A stretch of 64,000 nt of DNA, taken from Panicum virgatum. Its lineage: Eukaryota > Streptophyta > Magnoliopsida > Poales > Poaceae. Location of the stretch: NCBI RefSeq assembly GCF_016808335.1, contig NC_053144.1:19514403-19578402 (forward strand), read 5' to 3'. Positions 1 to 10,476 of the stretch are shown one piece after another. Position 1 is the first letter of the stretch; the number at the start of each line of letters is the position of its first letter. The position numbers and the translations under genes were made by a program. Under the pieces are notes generated by a model, which saw nothing but the letters and a program-made list of their open reading frames with translations, made no database searches and had not been told where the DNA came from.

Positions 1-3000
1 CCCTTCATAAACAGAAATACAGGATGGGAATTGACAAGCTGCTCCAAACGCTTATTCAGTGGATCTGGCAGGCTGTCGGAGTTTGTGCTCTCAGCAGCAG
101 AAGATCCATTCCGCGGAGCCAATTCTTGGACTTTTTCAAGTACAGCAGGCCCAGCAGCCACTCCAAGGCTAGCAGGTACAGCGGACTCAGCAACACTGGC
201 AGGCCCGGCAATTTTTGCAACCTTATTGGCCAGGCTAGCTGGATTTGCTCCCTCCAGAGTATCAACAGTTTTACCTTCCTGCAAGCAGATAATGTAAGAT
301 GAGATTGAAAACCTCCTAATAAAGAAAAAACTAATACAAATCTACTTTGGGTAAAAACAGAACAATAAACTACTAGTCTCTTTGACATCTTCCATGTACT
401 CCCTCCGTTCGCGTTTCTAAGGCGCCCAGGCGTGGAGCGCAGAGACCAAGGGAAATATGCTGCTAGTGCTAGCTTTGAAATGCTACATCGATTGATTAAT
501 TAACGCAAGCCACTCACTGCATGGCCACATGCAACGTCGCTTCGTTCCCCGGCCGCCCGCCAAACAGCTGTCAAAACAGCCGCGGCAAATATCCCCCCGC
601 GCCAAATCAACAGCACAGAGAGCAATTAATGATGCGGGGGTACTCAGAGCAGCAGGAGTACCGAGATGTCACACCCAATATTTACGAAAAAGCAAAAAAC
701 TGGCGCACGCCTAAGAAACGCGAACGGAGGGAGTAGTTCTTAAACTGTGCCTTGCTAAATAAAATACGCAATACAAACACATAAACATAACAGTTACAGA
801 ATTAAAAAACTGTCCATATACATAAAGATTGTTGTGAACATTGGCCAATGTTCAATAATTGCTTGGATCAGTCGATCAGCTAGTAGATTTAAACAATTTA
901 TTTAATTTCGCTCAAGTGAGGAGGTGTACATCACCTAACCTCACATATGAAAGTATCACAACTATTGGACACATATAGTATACACTAGGGACTTCCACAG
1001 GCCAATAGAAACTCCTGAGAGATGACGACTCATGAGAATATAAAGGAGAAAAAAACACTATAAAACCTTCTGGAGGTGCAACCGTAGTCAGTTCACAGGT
1101 TCATATAACAGAAAACACTTCAAAATATGCTGCAAAAGGCCTTGAATTGCTGAAATCTATATTCCACACCATCACACAATACACCTAATCAAAAGTATTA
1201 TACTTCAAATAGAACCTTCAGCATAGAGTATTGAGTATTGACAGCACATCAAACAAATTTATACACAATCTTTGGTTCAGGAACGCTCAAGTAAATTGGT
1301 GAACTGACAATACCAAGTTGTTATCACACAACACTGTATATGAAAGCATATTCTGATAACTGTACTTGTATGAGACCCGAAGAACAAAGTTATGGTATTA
1401 GGCAACTAGGCATTGGAAAACCAGTTGGGGGGTTTTTTCTCCCAAATAATGCTAGTCAAGGCTCCCACCTCCCAGGCCTCGTTGAGAAGGGAGGGAGAAA
1501 CTAAAGAACCTTTGTCTATCTTGCTTAATCGATGGATGCAAATTAAAAATATAATTTTTTTATAGATAAACGTCCCCTAACACATGGAATCTATATGGAA
1601 ACCTCACACTAATATCTAACTACCAACAAATAATGCTATAAGTACTTCTGTTCGAGCAGTGCGCAGATGATAAAATACATATGGGACTAGTTGTACCCTT
1701 ATGCTATAGTGCCACTGCCATCATAGTATTAACTACATTAAAATTTCCTTTTTGCAGACAAAATAGCAAAATCATTCATCAAATATACTATATTGATGCA
1801 ATCAGTTGTAGAACAAATCATGAAAAGATCAATTCTGTGGATCCTTACAGAACTGCCACTCATTGTGAAAAATATATTTCACTCTACATCATCACTGATG
1901 ATAAAAGAGATTCTCAATTGTTCAACCTCAGTGAAGAAGACAACATAGTTCTATCAGAAAGACATTGTGCAAAACTAAAATAACAATATGACAAGAAGCA
2001 AGAATAAAACAATAGTAGTTGACCATACCTTGCAGAAAACAAAATATGGCACCGCTGTAACTCCATACGCCTCTGATATTTCAGGTTGTTCTTCAGCTTC
2101 AACCTGATAAAAGTTACCAGTAAAAAAGTGAATAATTTTCAGACATTTTGATGTTGATGACTGCCAACGAACCATAAGTACTGGACGCTAAAGGTTGCAA
2201 AAGTAGTGGTCTGAGCATAATAACCACAAAGGTGAAGTAATAAACGGCAGCAGGATTACTGAAAGTTTAGTCCGATGATTTATTAATTCAGTGAACTGCT
2301 AAATGAAGGATCAATAAGGAAACAGATTCATAATGTTTTCAAATGTGTTGTTCTTAAAAAAAAGTACATATACATCACAAACTAGTGGGAGATTTTACCA
2401 GGTACTAAACACCACACACTAAACATTATTCAAAGGACTACCGAATAGCACATTAGCACCATTAAGGCACCAATCACAAATCTCAACTGACCACAGGGAC
2501 ATAAGCCCACACATAGAAATAAAGGTCCTCTCCTAGATCCATTCCAACAGAAAATTAGAAAATCAGTGAAAAATAGTGGCATGAAATGTGATGATGAAAA
2601 CATCCAATATGCCATTGAGTTGGCTACAATTAGCTTAACAATTACGCGACCCCACAAGTTGGATACTGTTTAGAGTTGAAAGTAAGGCTAGTACAATTTA
2701 AAAACCAACCCGCAAGGAGCTTGCAACTAGTCCAAAACTATCCTGCGAACAAATGCGCAGAAGCATTACAGCAACAGAACACTCAGCTCAGTTTTGACTT
2801 AACTGATTTTATCCTGTGAACAGGGGTCCAATAGGGAGGAAACATTCACAGTACAGCAACCCAACCCAACAAGCGCCCCACACCTTAATAATAACCACTA
2901 CAAAACCATAAACTCTAGCCCCGAATTTTCTCGAATCCGACGAGCCCACCCATCGGCTACCGAACCGAATCTACCGCGACCGGAGGGCGAGGCGAAGTGG

Positions 3001-3197
3001 GGCAGCGGAAGCAGTCGTACCCTGAGGAAGGCGGCGTGGGGGAAGTCGACGGCGAGGTGAGCGAAGACCTCGTCCATCTGCTTGGACGCCTCGCACCACC
3101 CCGCCCAGAAGTGCACGGCGGCCGCCCGCGCACCGGCCACCGCCGCGTCCAGCTCCGCCTTGGACCCCACCTCCCTCACCGCCCCGCCGCTCGCCAT
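1..3197 (-). CDS. GRXS17: GRXS17-type multidomain monothiol glutaredoxin, 5' part (3' part outside window)
   Basis: Three exons are visible: 3021-3197 (start ATG at 3197), 2029-2103 and 1-278, the last running off the left edge. All three read through in phase across GT-AG introns, giving about 176 residues. The first domain is thioredoxin-like, with the atypical active site WCEAS near residue 34 (one Cys only), followed by EEQPEISEAYGVTAVPYFVF, the conserved cis-Pro half of the fold. After an Ala/Ser-rich linker the first glutaredoxin domain begins (KRLEQLVNSHPVFLFMKG); its CGFS motif would lie just outside the window. Proteins of this family are nucleo-cytosolic, bind a [2Fe-2S] cluster through CGFS and glutathione, and act in iron-sulfur cluster handling, redox control and heat tolerance. 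This protein is the ortholog of Arabidopsis GRXS17. The first exon is very GC-rich, normal for grasses. The promoter region beyond 3348 is a segment duplicated elsewhere in the window. Confidence 0.92.
399..733. mobile_element. Stowaway-type MITE inside a glutaredoxin intron
   Basis: A 335-bp element is bounded by inverted repeats starting CTCCCTCCGTTCGCGTTTCT at 399 and ending with its complement at 733. It is flanked by the dinucleotide TA on both sides (397-398 and 734-735), the target duplication of Tc1/mariner-derived Stowaway MITEs. It lies in the intron between exons 2 and 3 of the glutaredoxin gene and has no coding capacity. The inverted repeat is about 27 bp with only small differences, so it is a fairly young copy. 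Confidence 0.85.
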
Positions 3198-3347
3198 CGC
3201 CCGCACCACCTTCGCGCGCTGGCGGCGGGATGAGACGGGAAGAAGAAAGAGATGCGGGTGTGGACTGTGGAGGCGGTGGAAGTTGCGGCCTGGGGTTTTC
3301 CTCTCCTTTTTTGCGGCCGCGCGAGGGTTCGATTCGATCGATCGAAC

Positions 3348-3850
3348 CGCCGGGTTGGGTCGTCGAGCAGAGGCAGAGCACAGCGGCGGAACCCGGAGCC
3401 CGGGATGGGTCGGTCGCCTCCTTTTTTGAGCGGCTTTCCCGTGCGGCGATGAGACGGGGGCCGACGGCGACGGAACATTCGAGAAGTGGGGGGCGCGTGG
3501 GAAAGCGACGGCGGCCGCGGAGCCGGGCCGGGCCGATCCTTGGCGGCGTGTGCGCACCCACGAGAGAGCCCAAGGTGGCGAGGTTTCGGCCCATTTCGGC
3601 CTGGTCGGGCGCATTTTTGGGGGGACGTGCGTGCCGTGCGTGGTGGCGCCGCCGGCCTGGCAAAGTGGCTGGGCGGCGGTGGGGGCTAGCCGCCGTCCGC
3701 GCGGCCCGCTGCCGGGCGAGGAGCCTATAAAACGGGGAGGGTCTCCGGCAGCTGGGCGAGCGCCCTCGCTTGAGCAGCAACCCTAGTCCACGGCCGCCTC
3801 GCTCTCAATCGGCATACCCTCTCCAGATCTATGCGCGGCCACGTCGTACC
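3348..3850. repeat. Duplicated upstream segment, copy 1 (503 bp)
   Basis: This segment is almost identical to 13479-13972. The breakpoints are sharp: the sequences diverge completely before 3348/13479 and after 3850/13972. Copy 2 lacks 9 bp near the run around 3617 and has a few substitutions. Copy 1 lies 150 bp upstream of the glutaredoxin start codon and copy 2 lies 17 bp upstream of the bS18m start codon, in the same orientation. It is GC-rich and carries a plus-strand TATAAAA and an AACCCTAG telo-box-like motif. Confidence 0.9.
3726..3732 (+). promoter_or_regulatory. Plus-strand TATA box in duplicated segment copy 1
   Basis: TATAAAA in a GC-rich context, followed about 47 bp downstream by AACCCTAG (3779-3786), similar to the telo box of plant translation and snoRNA gene promoters. 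It points away from the glutaredoxin gene, so the segment may act as a bidirectional promoter. The same box occurs at 13848-13854 in copy 2. No protein-coding gene follows in plus orientation; a snoRNA candidate does. Confidence 0.5.
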
Positions 3851-3973
3851 TTTTGCTCCGATGCGGGTTGCTGCGAGGTATTGGTGTGATTTGCGTTTCT
3901 GTGTGTGTTTGTGTGATCTCTCTTGATTCGATTTTGGCTGGTTTTTTGCGATGTTTTGCCTGATCAATCACAC

Positions 3974-4078
3974 GGATCGATGATGCTGTTCAAGAAACAC
4001 TGCGTTATCTTCCTGATGCAATTGTGAGGCCGTCGTTACGATGGCCTCCTGATCACTCGAACTGTCTTGCTGAGATCC
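3974..4078 (+). ncRNA. Candidate box C/D snoRNA
   Basis: A 105-nt stretch has C/D snoRNA features. The terminal stem is GGATC (3974-3978) against GATCC (4074-4078). A C-box-like ATGATGC (3980-3986) matches 6 of 7 positions of RUGAUGA. A perfect D box CTGA (4070-4073) abuts the closing stem. Internal CTGA copies at 4013-4016 and 4049-4052 could be D'. It lies about 240 bp downstream of the plus-strand TATA box. I could not assign an rRNA or snRNA target to the stretches upstream of the D or D' boxes, and no clear C' box is visible, so it may be an orphan or a chance match. Confidence 0.38.
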
Positions 4079-4806
4079 AAGTAACAAATCGGCAAACCTT
4101 CTTTCTTTCGCTTTTTCGCCTTCTCGAGTCAAGCTTAAACTGCGTGACAAGATTTTCTTGAATTGCCTCGCGATGCCGTGCCATACAGGTGTTTTTTTTT
4201 TTTTGCTTCATATGGTTGAAAATACGATGTTTTTTTATGGATCAACCAGATTTAGAATGGTCTTTTTCATCAGACCGTCAAATAGTTGAATCCAATCCAT
4301 CGCGATGTTGCAAACCACTGTGTCGTAGTTTCAGTGCACAGTTCCGACGAGCATTTCTGAAAGCTCCCTAATGTAACTTCTCTTTGATGCATCTTAGCCT
4401 CGTTTAGCATACAGTAACATAATAAATGCATAATACGCAGTTCAAACCATAAAACGGAAATTAGCAGGCAGCACAAGACGTCTTAGAATAGCCATGAAGT
4501 ATGGCATCTGAAGAAAGAGAGAAAAAAAAGGCCCCAAGCTAAACAGCATGTGTAAACCCAGCGAATGTAATTTGACGATACTTGCAGCGACTGAAACTGC
4601 AGCATTTAACACAGCGACGATGATTGCGTGGCAGATACAGGTTAACTGAGTTACGACACGATTACATAGGCAATGCGGTACGGTGTCAGCGTTTAACACC
4701 ACTTTTCACCAGTATTGTCAAGCGTTCTTACTTACAGCTGCTCTAGCCGTCTAGCGAATATACAGCCACTCTGCACTCTCTCTCGCAACTGAAGATGAGG
4801 GGTGCC
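4079..4806. other. Intergenic spacer downstream of the snoRNA candidate and of the zinc-finger gene
   Basis: No gene recognised. It includes a T-run (4192-4205) and the likely 3' UTR of the minus-strand zinc-finger gene toward 4806. Confidence 0.5.
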
Positions 4807-6884
4807 CTACCCATCAGCAGCGTAGAATGGAATCGACGTCAGGGGCATGACCTCCTCCTGCAACGAAGGGAAGTGCTGTCAGTGAATTCTAACCTATGCC
4901 TCGGAAGAAAATCAACAGAAGCATCGTGCCATTGAAGCTACCTCAGAGTTCTCCTGATGCTCAGTGGGGAAATGAAGCCCAGTGGAACAGTTCTCTAGCA
5001 CCTCCGGACTCTTCAGCCATGCTTTGTGAGCCTCAATGGCTTTCAGCTTAAAGCGAAACATCTGCAAGTACCAACATCCACCCATTCAGTCACGCACCAT
5101 GATTTACTGAAAGGTAAATTAATCAAGTATCCTGAAAGAGAAGAGAAACAATAGCTGAAATAAAGGAGTGATATTGTGCTCCAAACCTCAGACAAAGAAA
5201 TACTTGGCTTCTCCAGTTCATCCCCCTTGACATGAGTTCCAGTACCTTGACATTCTGGGCAAAATATGGATGTTATTTTGGTCTTCTTAGGTGCATTCTT
5301 TGCCTTTCTTCCTCGATTGCTCTTCCCCTTGCGAGCTAATTGGTCAGTCAGCATCTCATATTGACACAAAATACTCCAGTGTAAGAGGCAGGAAGTGTGA
5401 AACAGATGATAAGCCTGCAAAATCAAGTGCAGCAAAGTCATTACAGCAGAAGATTTGCAATCTGAAAGAGGAGATTTTCTAATTGGTATATTTAGGGTGA
5501 AGAAAAGGAATTATGCAATTGCATTTTTGTAAGAGCTTTTTGCTTCAGGGGAGATAGCTTTGTTTCGCTAATTGTGAAACAAAAGTCTGCAGGTATATCT
5601 TTCGAATTGTGTTCTCGTTTACTTTCTCTGTACATGTACAAAAATGGTAAACCTGTCCATCCTACTGTCTTCAAGAAACATAATGAAATAGAAACAGAAA
5701 TAGTAAAGAAGCTTGAAATTACTCACCCCACTCGAATTTCTGCTGCTGCAAGCTAGGTTTCCTGTATTGCAGTTCAGCAAGGTGGCAACATCCTTTCCAG
5801 GAAGCATTGGTCTCCCACAGATATCACACACTTTCTCAGCTGCTATGCGCTTCTGCTTCCTCAACTCTCTCCTCACTGATTTGCTGGATAAGAGGCCAAC
5901 TTGAAGATTGTGTGAGGTACCTGTTGGGGAACCAGTCACAATAGCTTGGCTGCTGCCCTGGGGAGAGCTGCTCTGACCATTTGACTCTTCTGAAGATGCT
6001 TCCTGATCAGAGAAGGACTTTTTCAATCTCTTTCCACGATGTCCAGCATCATCAATCACAAAGAAAGATCCAGCAGAGACAGAAAGGTCCTGTTCATCAG
6101 AAGACCACTTCCGGCCCAAATCATGAGTATAAGAGAAGTTGATTATGGCAAAGCCAGATTGCTCACAAGTGTTACAACTGTCAGAACCATGGGAGCCTTC
6201 TTGTCCTACCCAAGCACACCAGATCTTGCTTATCTTCTTGCAATTCTTGTTACCTTCACAGATCCTGTATGAAATGTTTCCATAGCCCAGAAGATGCACA
6301 GGCAAGTCTGAAACAACATCCTTTAGCAATACACCAGGAATAACAAGAGGACCATCATCTCCACTGTTTGACAGCACACGATCTTCAGATGCAGCAGCAA
6401 CTCTACCACTAGCACGACCTTTTGCACGATTGTGTTCACCTTTTGCACCATTAGAGGAGCTAGAACCATCTCTCAACTTTGAGGTCACCTCGGTATCATT
6501 CCCAGAAACCTCAGGATGTGGAACCAGAGCTAGTTCTTTGGTAGCCTGCGAGCTTGAGTCCAGGAGGAGTGGATCCTTCTCATGCGAGTTGTTGAAGAAC
6601 AGCACACCGTCGTTAAATGGCCACGGCATCGGCCCAAACAGTGTGACCTTGGCCTCAGCGTACCGCCGCGAGTGCAGATTCCCCTTGAGGTGGTCGAACA
6701 GCACATTGTCACTGAAGCACTCGGTGAGACAGATGGTGCAGAAGAAGATGACGCGCTTCCCGACCCGCCGGAGCTCCACATATGGGTGCCCGCTCTGCCG
6801 CACCTCCCGGAGAGTGGCCTTGGCAGCAATCTCACGGATGTCCACAGGGCCATTCCTCCGGACCACCAATTCCTTCCCCACCAT
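4807..6884 (-). CDS. Plant zinc-finger protein with an N-terminal C2H2 and a C-terminal RING-like finger (518 aa)
   Basis: Four exons join in phase: 5727-6884 (ATG at 6884), 5187-5414, 4942-5061 and 4807-4857 (TAG). The N-terminal region has one C2H2-type finger (C49, C52, H65, H71; CX2CX12HX5H), followed by a conserved FGPMPWPFNDGVLFF block. The middle part is low-complexity Ser/Gly with basic stretches such as HRGKRLKKSF, a possible nuclear signal. The C-terminal part has CDIC (C353/C356), C372, then FHTSC (H392/C395) and FCPEC (C438/C441), spaced like an interrupted RING or treble-clef finger with a Lys-rich insert between halves. I recognise it as a conserved plant protein but cannot name it. 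Nucleic-acid binding or ubiquitin-ligase activity would be inference only. The finger is split between exons 1 and 2, which supports the splice model. Confidence 0.85.
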
Positions 6885-7699
6885 GGTGAAATACTCAGTT
6901 CGCCACCGAACTCAAATTTCCGCTTCTTTCGCTCACAAATCCCTCAAATTTCCCTCAAAAACTACTTCCCTAACCTTCTCTCTTGAAATTTTCTGAAATC
7001 CCAAACGATACTAACACCTCTTGAGATCTATGCTTCCCTCCAAAGTCCAAACCCTAAAATTACAAACTTAACAGCAAACTAAAGGAGGTCGGAGCGGGCC
7101 TCGACTACCCAGGGGCGGACCCAGCATAGGACATGGCTGTGTACATGTACACCCACACCCGATCATTTTTGCAGACGAAATCGAAGGGGCTGGCATACCT
7201 GGTGGATCAGATCCGAATACCAAATAGTTTTGTTAGGGTTTGGGGTGCTCCGTCTCGCACAGCAGAAGGAGAAGAAGGGGCGGGCATACCTGTTGGATGC
7301 TCGTAGCCGGCAAAGGGCTGGGCGAAGACGCGACGAATGGCGCCCCCGCTCGCCAGATGTCGCCGCCAAGGAAGAGTCAGAGAGAAGGGGAAGCGGGGAA
7401 GAAACAGAGAGAGCCTGAGGCCCGGAGAAGCGAGGGGGAGGGCTGTCAACGAGCCGAGCTCCAGCGAACCTGCCACCTCAAGCTGGAGTTCGATAGCATT
7501 CCGAGCCGGCGTGGGAAATTTGGGAGGAGAAGGCGCAGGGAAGAGGACGACGAGAATTCGAGAAGAGAAAGGCAGGCAGGTAGAAAGCGAAAGAAGAGGC
7601 GCTGCCGCGCTGGGAATAAATGCTGTTAGCGTGTTTCGGAGACCTTTAAACTTGGCTTGTTTGAATGGCTAATGACTTATTTGGAGTACGGTGATAAAA
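6885..7699. other. 5' flank of the zinc-finger gene and intergenic DNA
   Basis: Contains the likely 5' UTR with AAACCCTAAA-like telo-box sequence (about 7049-7061) and a GA-rich, CpG-rich stretch (7260-7630). A minus-strand open frame of 89 codons (7207-7476) exists but resembles nothing I know and is probably chance in GC-rich DNA. Confidence 0.4.
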
Positions 7700-7700
7700 A

Positions 7701-8685
7701 GAGTAAAATACACCGCTGGTCTCTGAACTGGTAGCGGATGTTATTTCGGTCCCAAACTTCCAAAATTGCACCCCCAAATTTGTTAATTGATTCACAGGAG
7801 GTCCAAATCAACATTACCCTTGTTAAACCTAGATCTGATATGTGGGGCCCACATATCAGATCCGCCTCTCTTCTTCCTCTCCCTTCCACAGCCATGGTCG
7901 GCATAGCGGCGGCGCGGCGGGCCTTGCCCACATCCAGGGCAGCCTGACGGGGTCGGCGCGCGCAGCGGCATGGCGCAGGCCTACGCAGGGGCGGCCCGCG
8001 ACGGGCGCACGCTGGCGGCGTAACAAGCGTAGCGACGCGGCGGCGGTGGCGGCGCCGGAAGCAAAGGGGAAAGGGGCTGGGAGCATGAGGGGGTCCCGAG
8101 GAACCCCACCACGGACTTGAATCGGGCGGAGGTGAGCCGGAGGAAGGAGATCGACGAGCGGGGACGGAGGTCCAATGGAGCAGCATCTCCGGCGGCCCGG
8201 AGATGCTGATTTCGGCCAGGGTAGAGCTCGGCCGAGCTCGAGGATGCTCGGCAATGGTGTGCGGTGGGGCGAGGGGGTGCGCGGAATCGGAGGGGTCGCA
8301 GCCGGGGATGGCCGGCAAGACTCCGGCGGCTGCCTGTCAGTCCGCCCCTGCCCCTACCCCTGCGCGGGCCTACGCCACGCGTGCCGACCCCGCTAGGCTG
8401 CCCTGGATGTGGGCAAGGCCCGCCACAACACCGACCGGCCGCGCGTCGGTGGGGAACGCCGCGCCGCCGCCATGCCGACCATGGCTGTGGAAGGGAGAGG
8501 AAGAAGAGAGGTGGATCTGACATGTGGGCCCCACATGTCAGTTCCAGGTTTAACAAGGGTAATGGTGATTTGGACATTCCGTGAACCAATTAACAAGTTT
8601 GGGGATCTAGATTTACAGTTTTGGGAGTTTGGGGATCGGAATGACACCCGCTGCCAAGTTCAGGGACCGCGGGTGCATTTTACTC
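7701..8685. mobile_element. Foldback element with about 250-290-bp terminal inverted repeats (Mutator-like, non-autonomous)
   Basis: The left end (GAGTAAAATACACCGCTGG...) and the complement of the right end (GAGTAAAATGCACCCGCGG...) match along roughly 7701-7945 and 8396-8685, including palindromic TGTGGGGCCCACATATCAGA and TGTGGGCCCCACATGTCA blocks and a shared GC-rich inner part around CCATGGTCGGCAT. The middle 450 bp is GC-rich with no recognisable gene. Long inverted repeats of this kind suggest a Mutator-like element, but the flanks (GTGATAAAA and GAAAAAATG) do not give a clean 9-bp duplication. Chance open frames in it are not genes. Confidence 0.75.
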
Positions 8686-8954
8686 TGAAAAAATGACCAG
8701 AAGACAGTTGACGGAGTTGTACGTTGAAGGGAGAGAAAAATATTACAAAATTCCTATTTATATCTTTTATACATGCATACTCACTCCTATAAATTCATAA
8801 ATGTATTTAGTATTTCCATGGACACTCCAAGAGACTGAGTGGAAATATTGAGATCGGTGAAATCAACACAGGAGTATCATCATCGACAGTGAAAATATGC
8901 CGCCATTAAATTTTAGCAAAAATTTCAATGACTCGAGCCTGGATGTGCAATTTT

Positions 8955-9180
8955 AAAAAAAACTCGATCGGGGGGTTGAAACGGTCCCCACCCGTGTTTC
9001 ATTAAGAGGAAGCGACTGCCTCGGCTCTTAACCCGACCAAGAAACCCCCCGAACCCTGGTCCACCAGCGAGGGGGATTTTTTACCCCGCGGCATCGGAAA
9101 TTCGCGTCCACCAGGACTCGAACCCGCGCCGCGGGGGTGCCGCCAGCCCCAGCCGGCCAACTGGTCGTAGGGGCCTTAGG
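8955..9180 (-). mobile_element. tRNA-derived SINE, full length, with 16-bp target duplication
   Basis: Read on the minus strand, the element starts at 9180 and has an A-box-like TTGGCCGGCTGGGG and a perfect B box GGTTCGAGTCC (RNA polymerase III internal promoter). It then has a non-tRNA body and ends in a T-run, as in grass p-SINE-type elements. The flanks at 8939-8954 and 9181-9196 are identical (CTGGATGTGCAATTTT), a perfect target-site duplication. This shows a complete, relatively recent insertion of about 226 bp. It is not a functional tRNA gene: no cloverleaf can be drawn. Confidence 0.85.
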
Positions 9181-9196
9181 CTGGATGTGCAATTTT

Positions 9197-10476
9197 CACC
9201 ACACTCAATTTGCAAATTTACCATTTACGGCATCTTCCTTAGAAAAAATAGAATGTTTTTTCAAGAAGCTTAAAACTAGTGATGAAAATAGGGATACTTA
9301 TAAGAAATCTTCCTGACAATATAAATTCATCGTTCATTTCCCGACCCCTTTAGTTGTCAAACCAAACTAATAGTATCGGTCAACTTGTGTTTCGGAAACA
9401 AGCAGAAATTATCGATGAGGCAAACACGGTGGGCCCCAACATTACAAGAAGTGTCTTCTAAAAGTTTTCTTGAAAAAGATTTTGGCTTGGAATTTGCGGG
9501 AGGACAGAAGCAACAAGTTTAGAATAAACAAACTGCGCAGAAATTTGCATGACCGTCTCCAGTGCCCGTTTCTATCTCGGCAGATAAAAAAAGGGCGTGA
9601 ATCACGCGCTTCGTCTTCACTCATGAGAAAGGAAAGCGACCGAACGAGCTCTTTTAGTCTTTTTACAGGTTCGCTCGTTGATTTCGGGTGAGGCTGAACA
9701 TCTCTCCTGCTTTTCTTGAGAAGGAAAAGGAGTTCTAAAACTCTACAACCATGATCGCTTCGGTGACTAGGGATATGCCACATCTTTTATTCCGGGGCCA
9801 ATTTCCGAATCGACACTTGACCTGACCACCAATCAACACCGACTTGACACCCAACCACACACGAATAAACACTGTAACGTGGAGTGTTTTCTAATTTTTA
9901 GTTTTTTCAGTGGCAGTTAGCACATTTCTAACAGATATAAAAAAATGCTTTTGTGGCGGTCAACATCAGACCACGGAAACTGGGAGCCACGAGCATCTCC
10001 AGAGTATAATCCTTTCTGAGGTCACAAAGGTGCAAGGGCATATCCTGACCCCGCAATATACATTCTTTCTGAGATAACCGGGTAAAATCCTTCAAAAGCA
10101 ATAGGAAAATTAAGCTGCCAACAACCAGCACATAATCATGAATTGTCGGTGCCCTCGTTGAACAGCCTAACAGTCATGCTTGGATATGAAATTGAACTCA
10201 GCAGTATTACCACAAAGGTTTCCGAGCGTCCGATCACATGGCCCATTTCATATGGCACATGATCTCCAGCCTGGAGGATAGTGTCACTGAAGATATTTCG
10301 CTATCACACGACAACAGGCAAGCAGAGGTACACAACCGAATGTCACAGTTTATTCAGGCTAAGCTGAGCTATCCTCTGAACAAAGCAAAATGGGGGCATC
10401 AGGCAGGCACGCAGAGCTGTGTCAAATGAGAACAACTGATGAAACGGGGCGATTGCAAAAGGTCGCTCCAGAATGC
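9197..10476. other. Intergenic DNA, 3' flank of bS18m gene
   Basis: AT-rich with short chance open frames; no gene or complete element recognised. The part next to 10476 is probably the 3' UTR of the minus-strand bS18m gene. Confidence 0.5.

Noticed and set aside
2898..3780. Frames of 238-269 codons upstream of the glutaredoxin start
   Set aside because: They read through the 5' UTR and promoter; the family's own N-terminus (MASGGAVREV) fits the ATG at 3197 and the rest is duplicated non-coding DNA.
9100..9180. tRNA gene (B box GGTTCGAGTCC)
   Set aside because: No cloverleaf or acceptor stem, flanked by a 16-bp target duplication with a T-run tail; it is a SINE.
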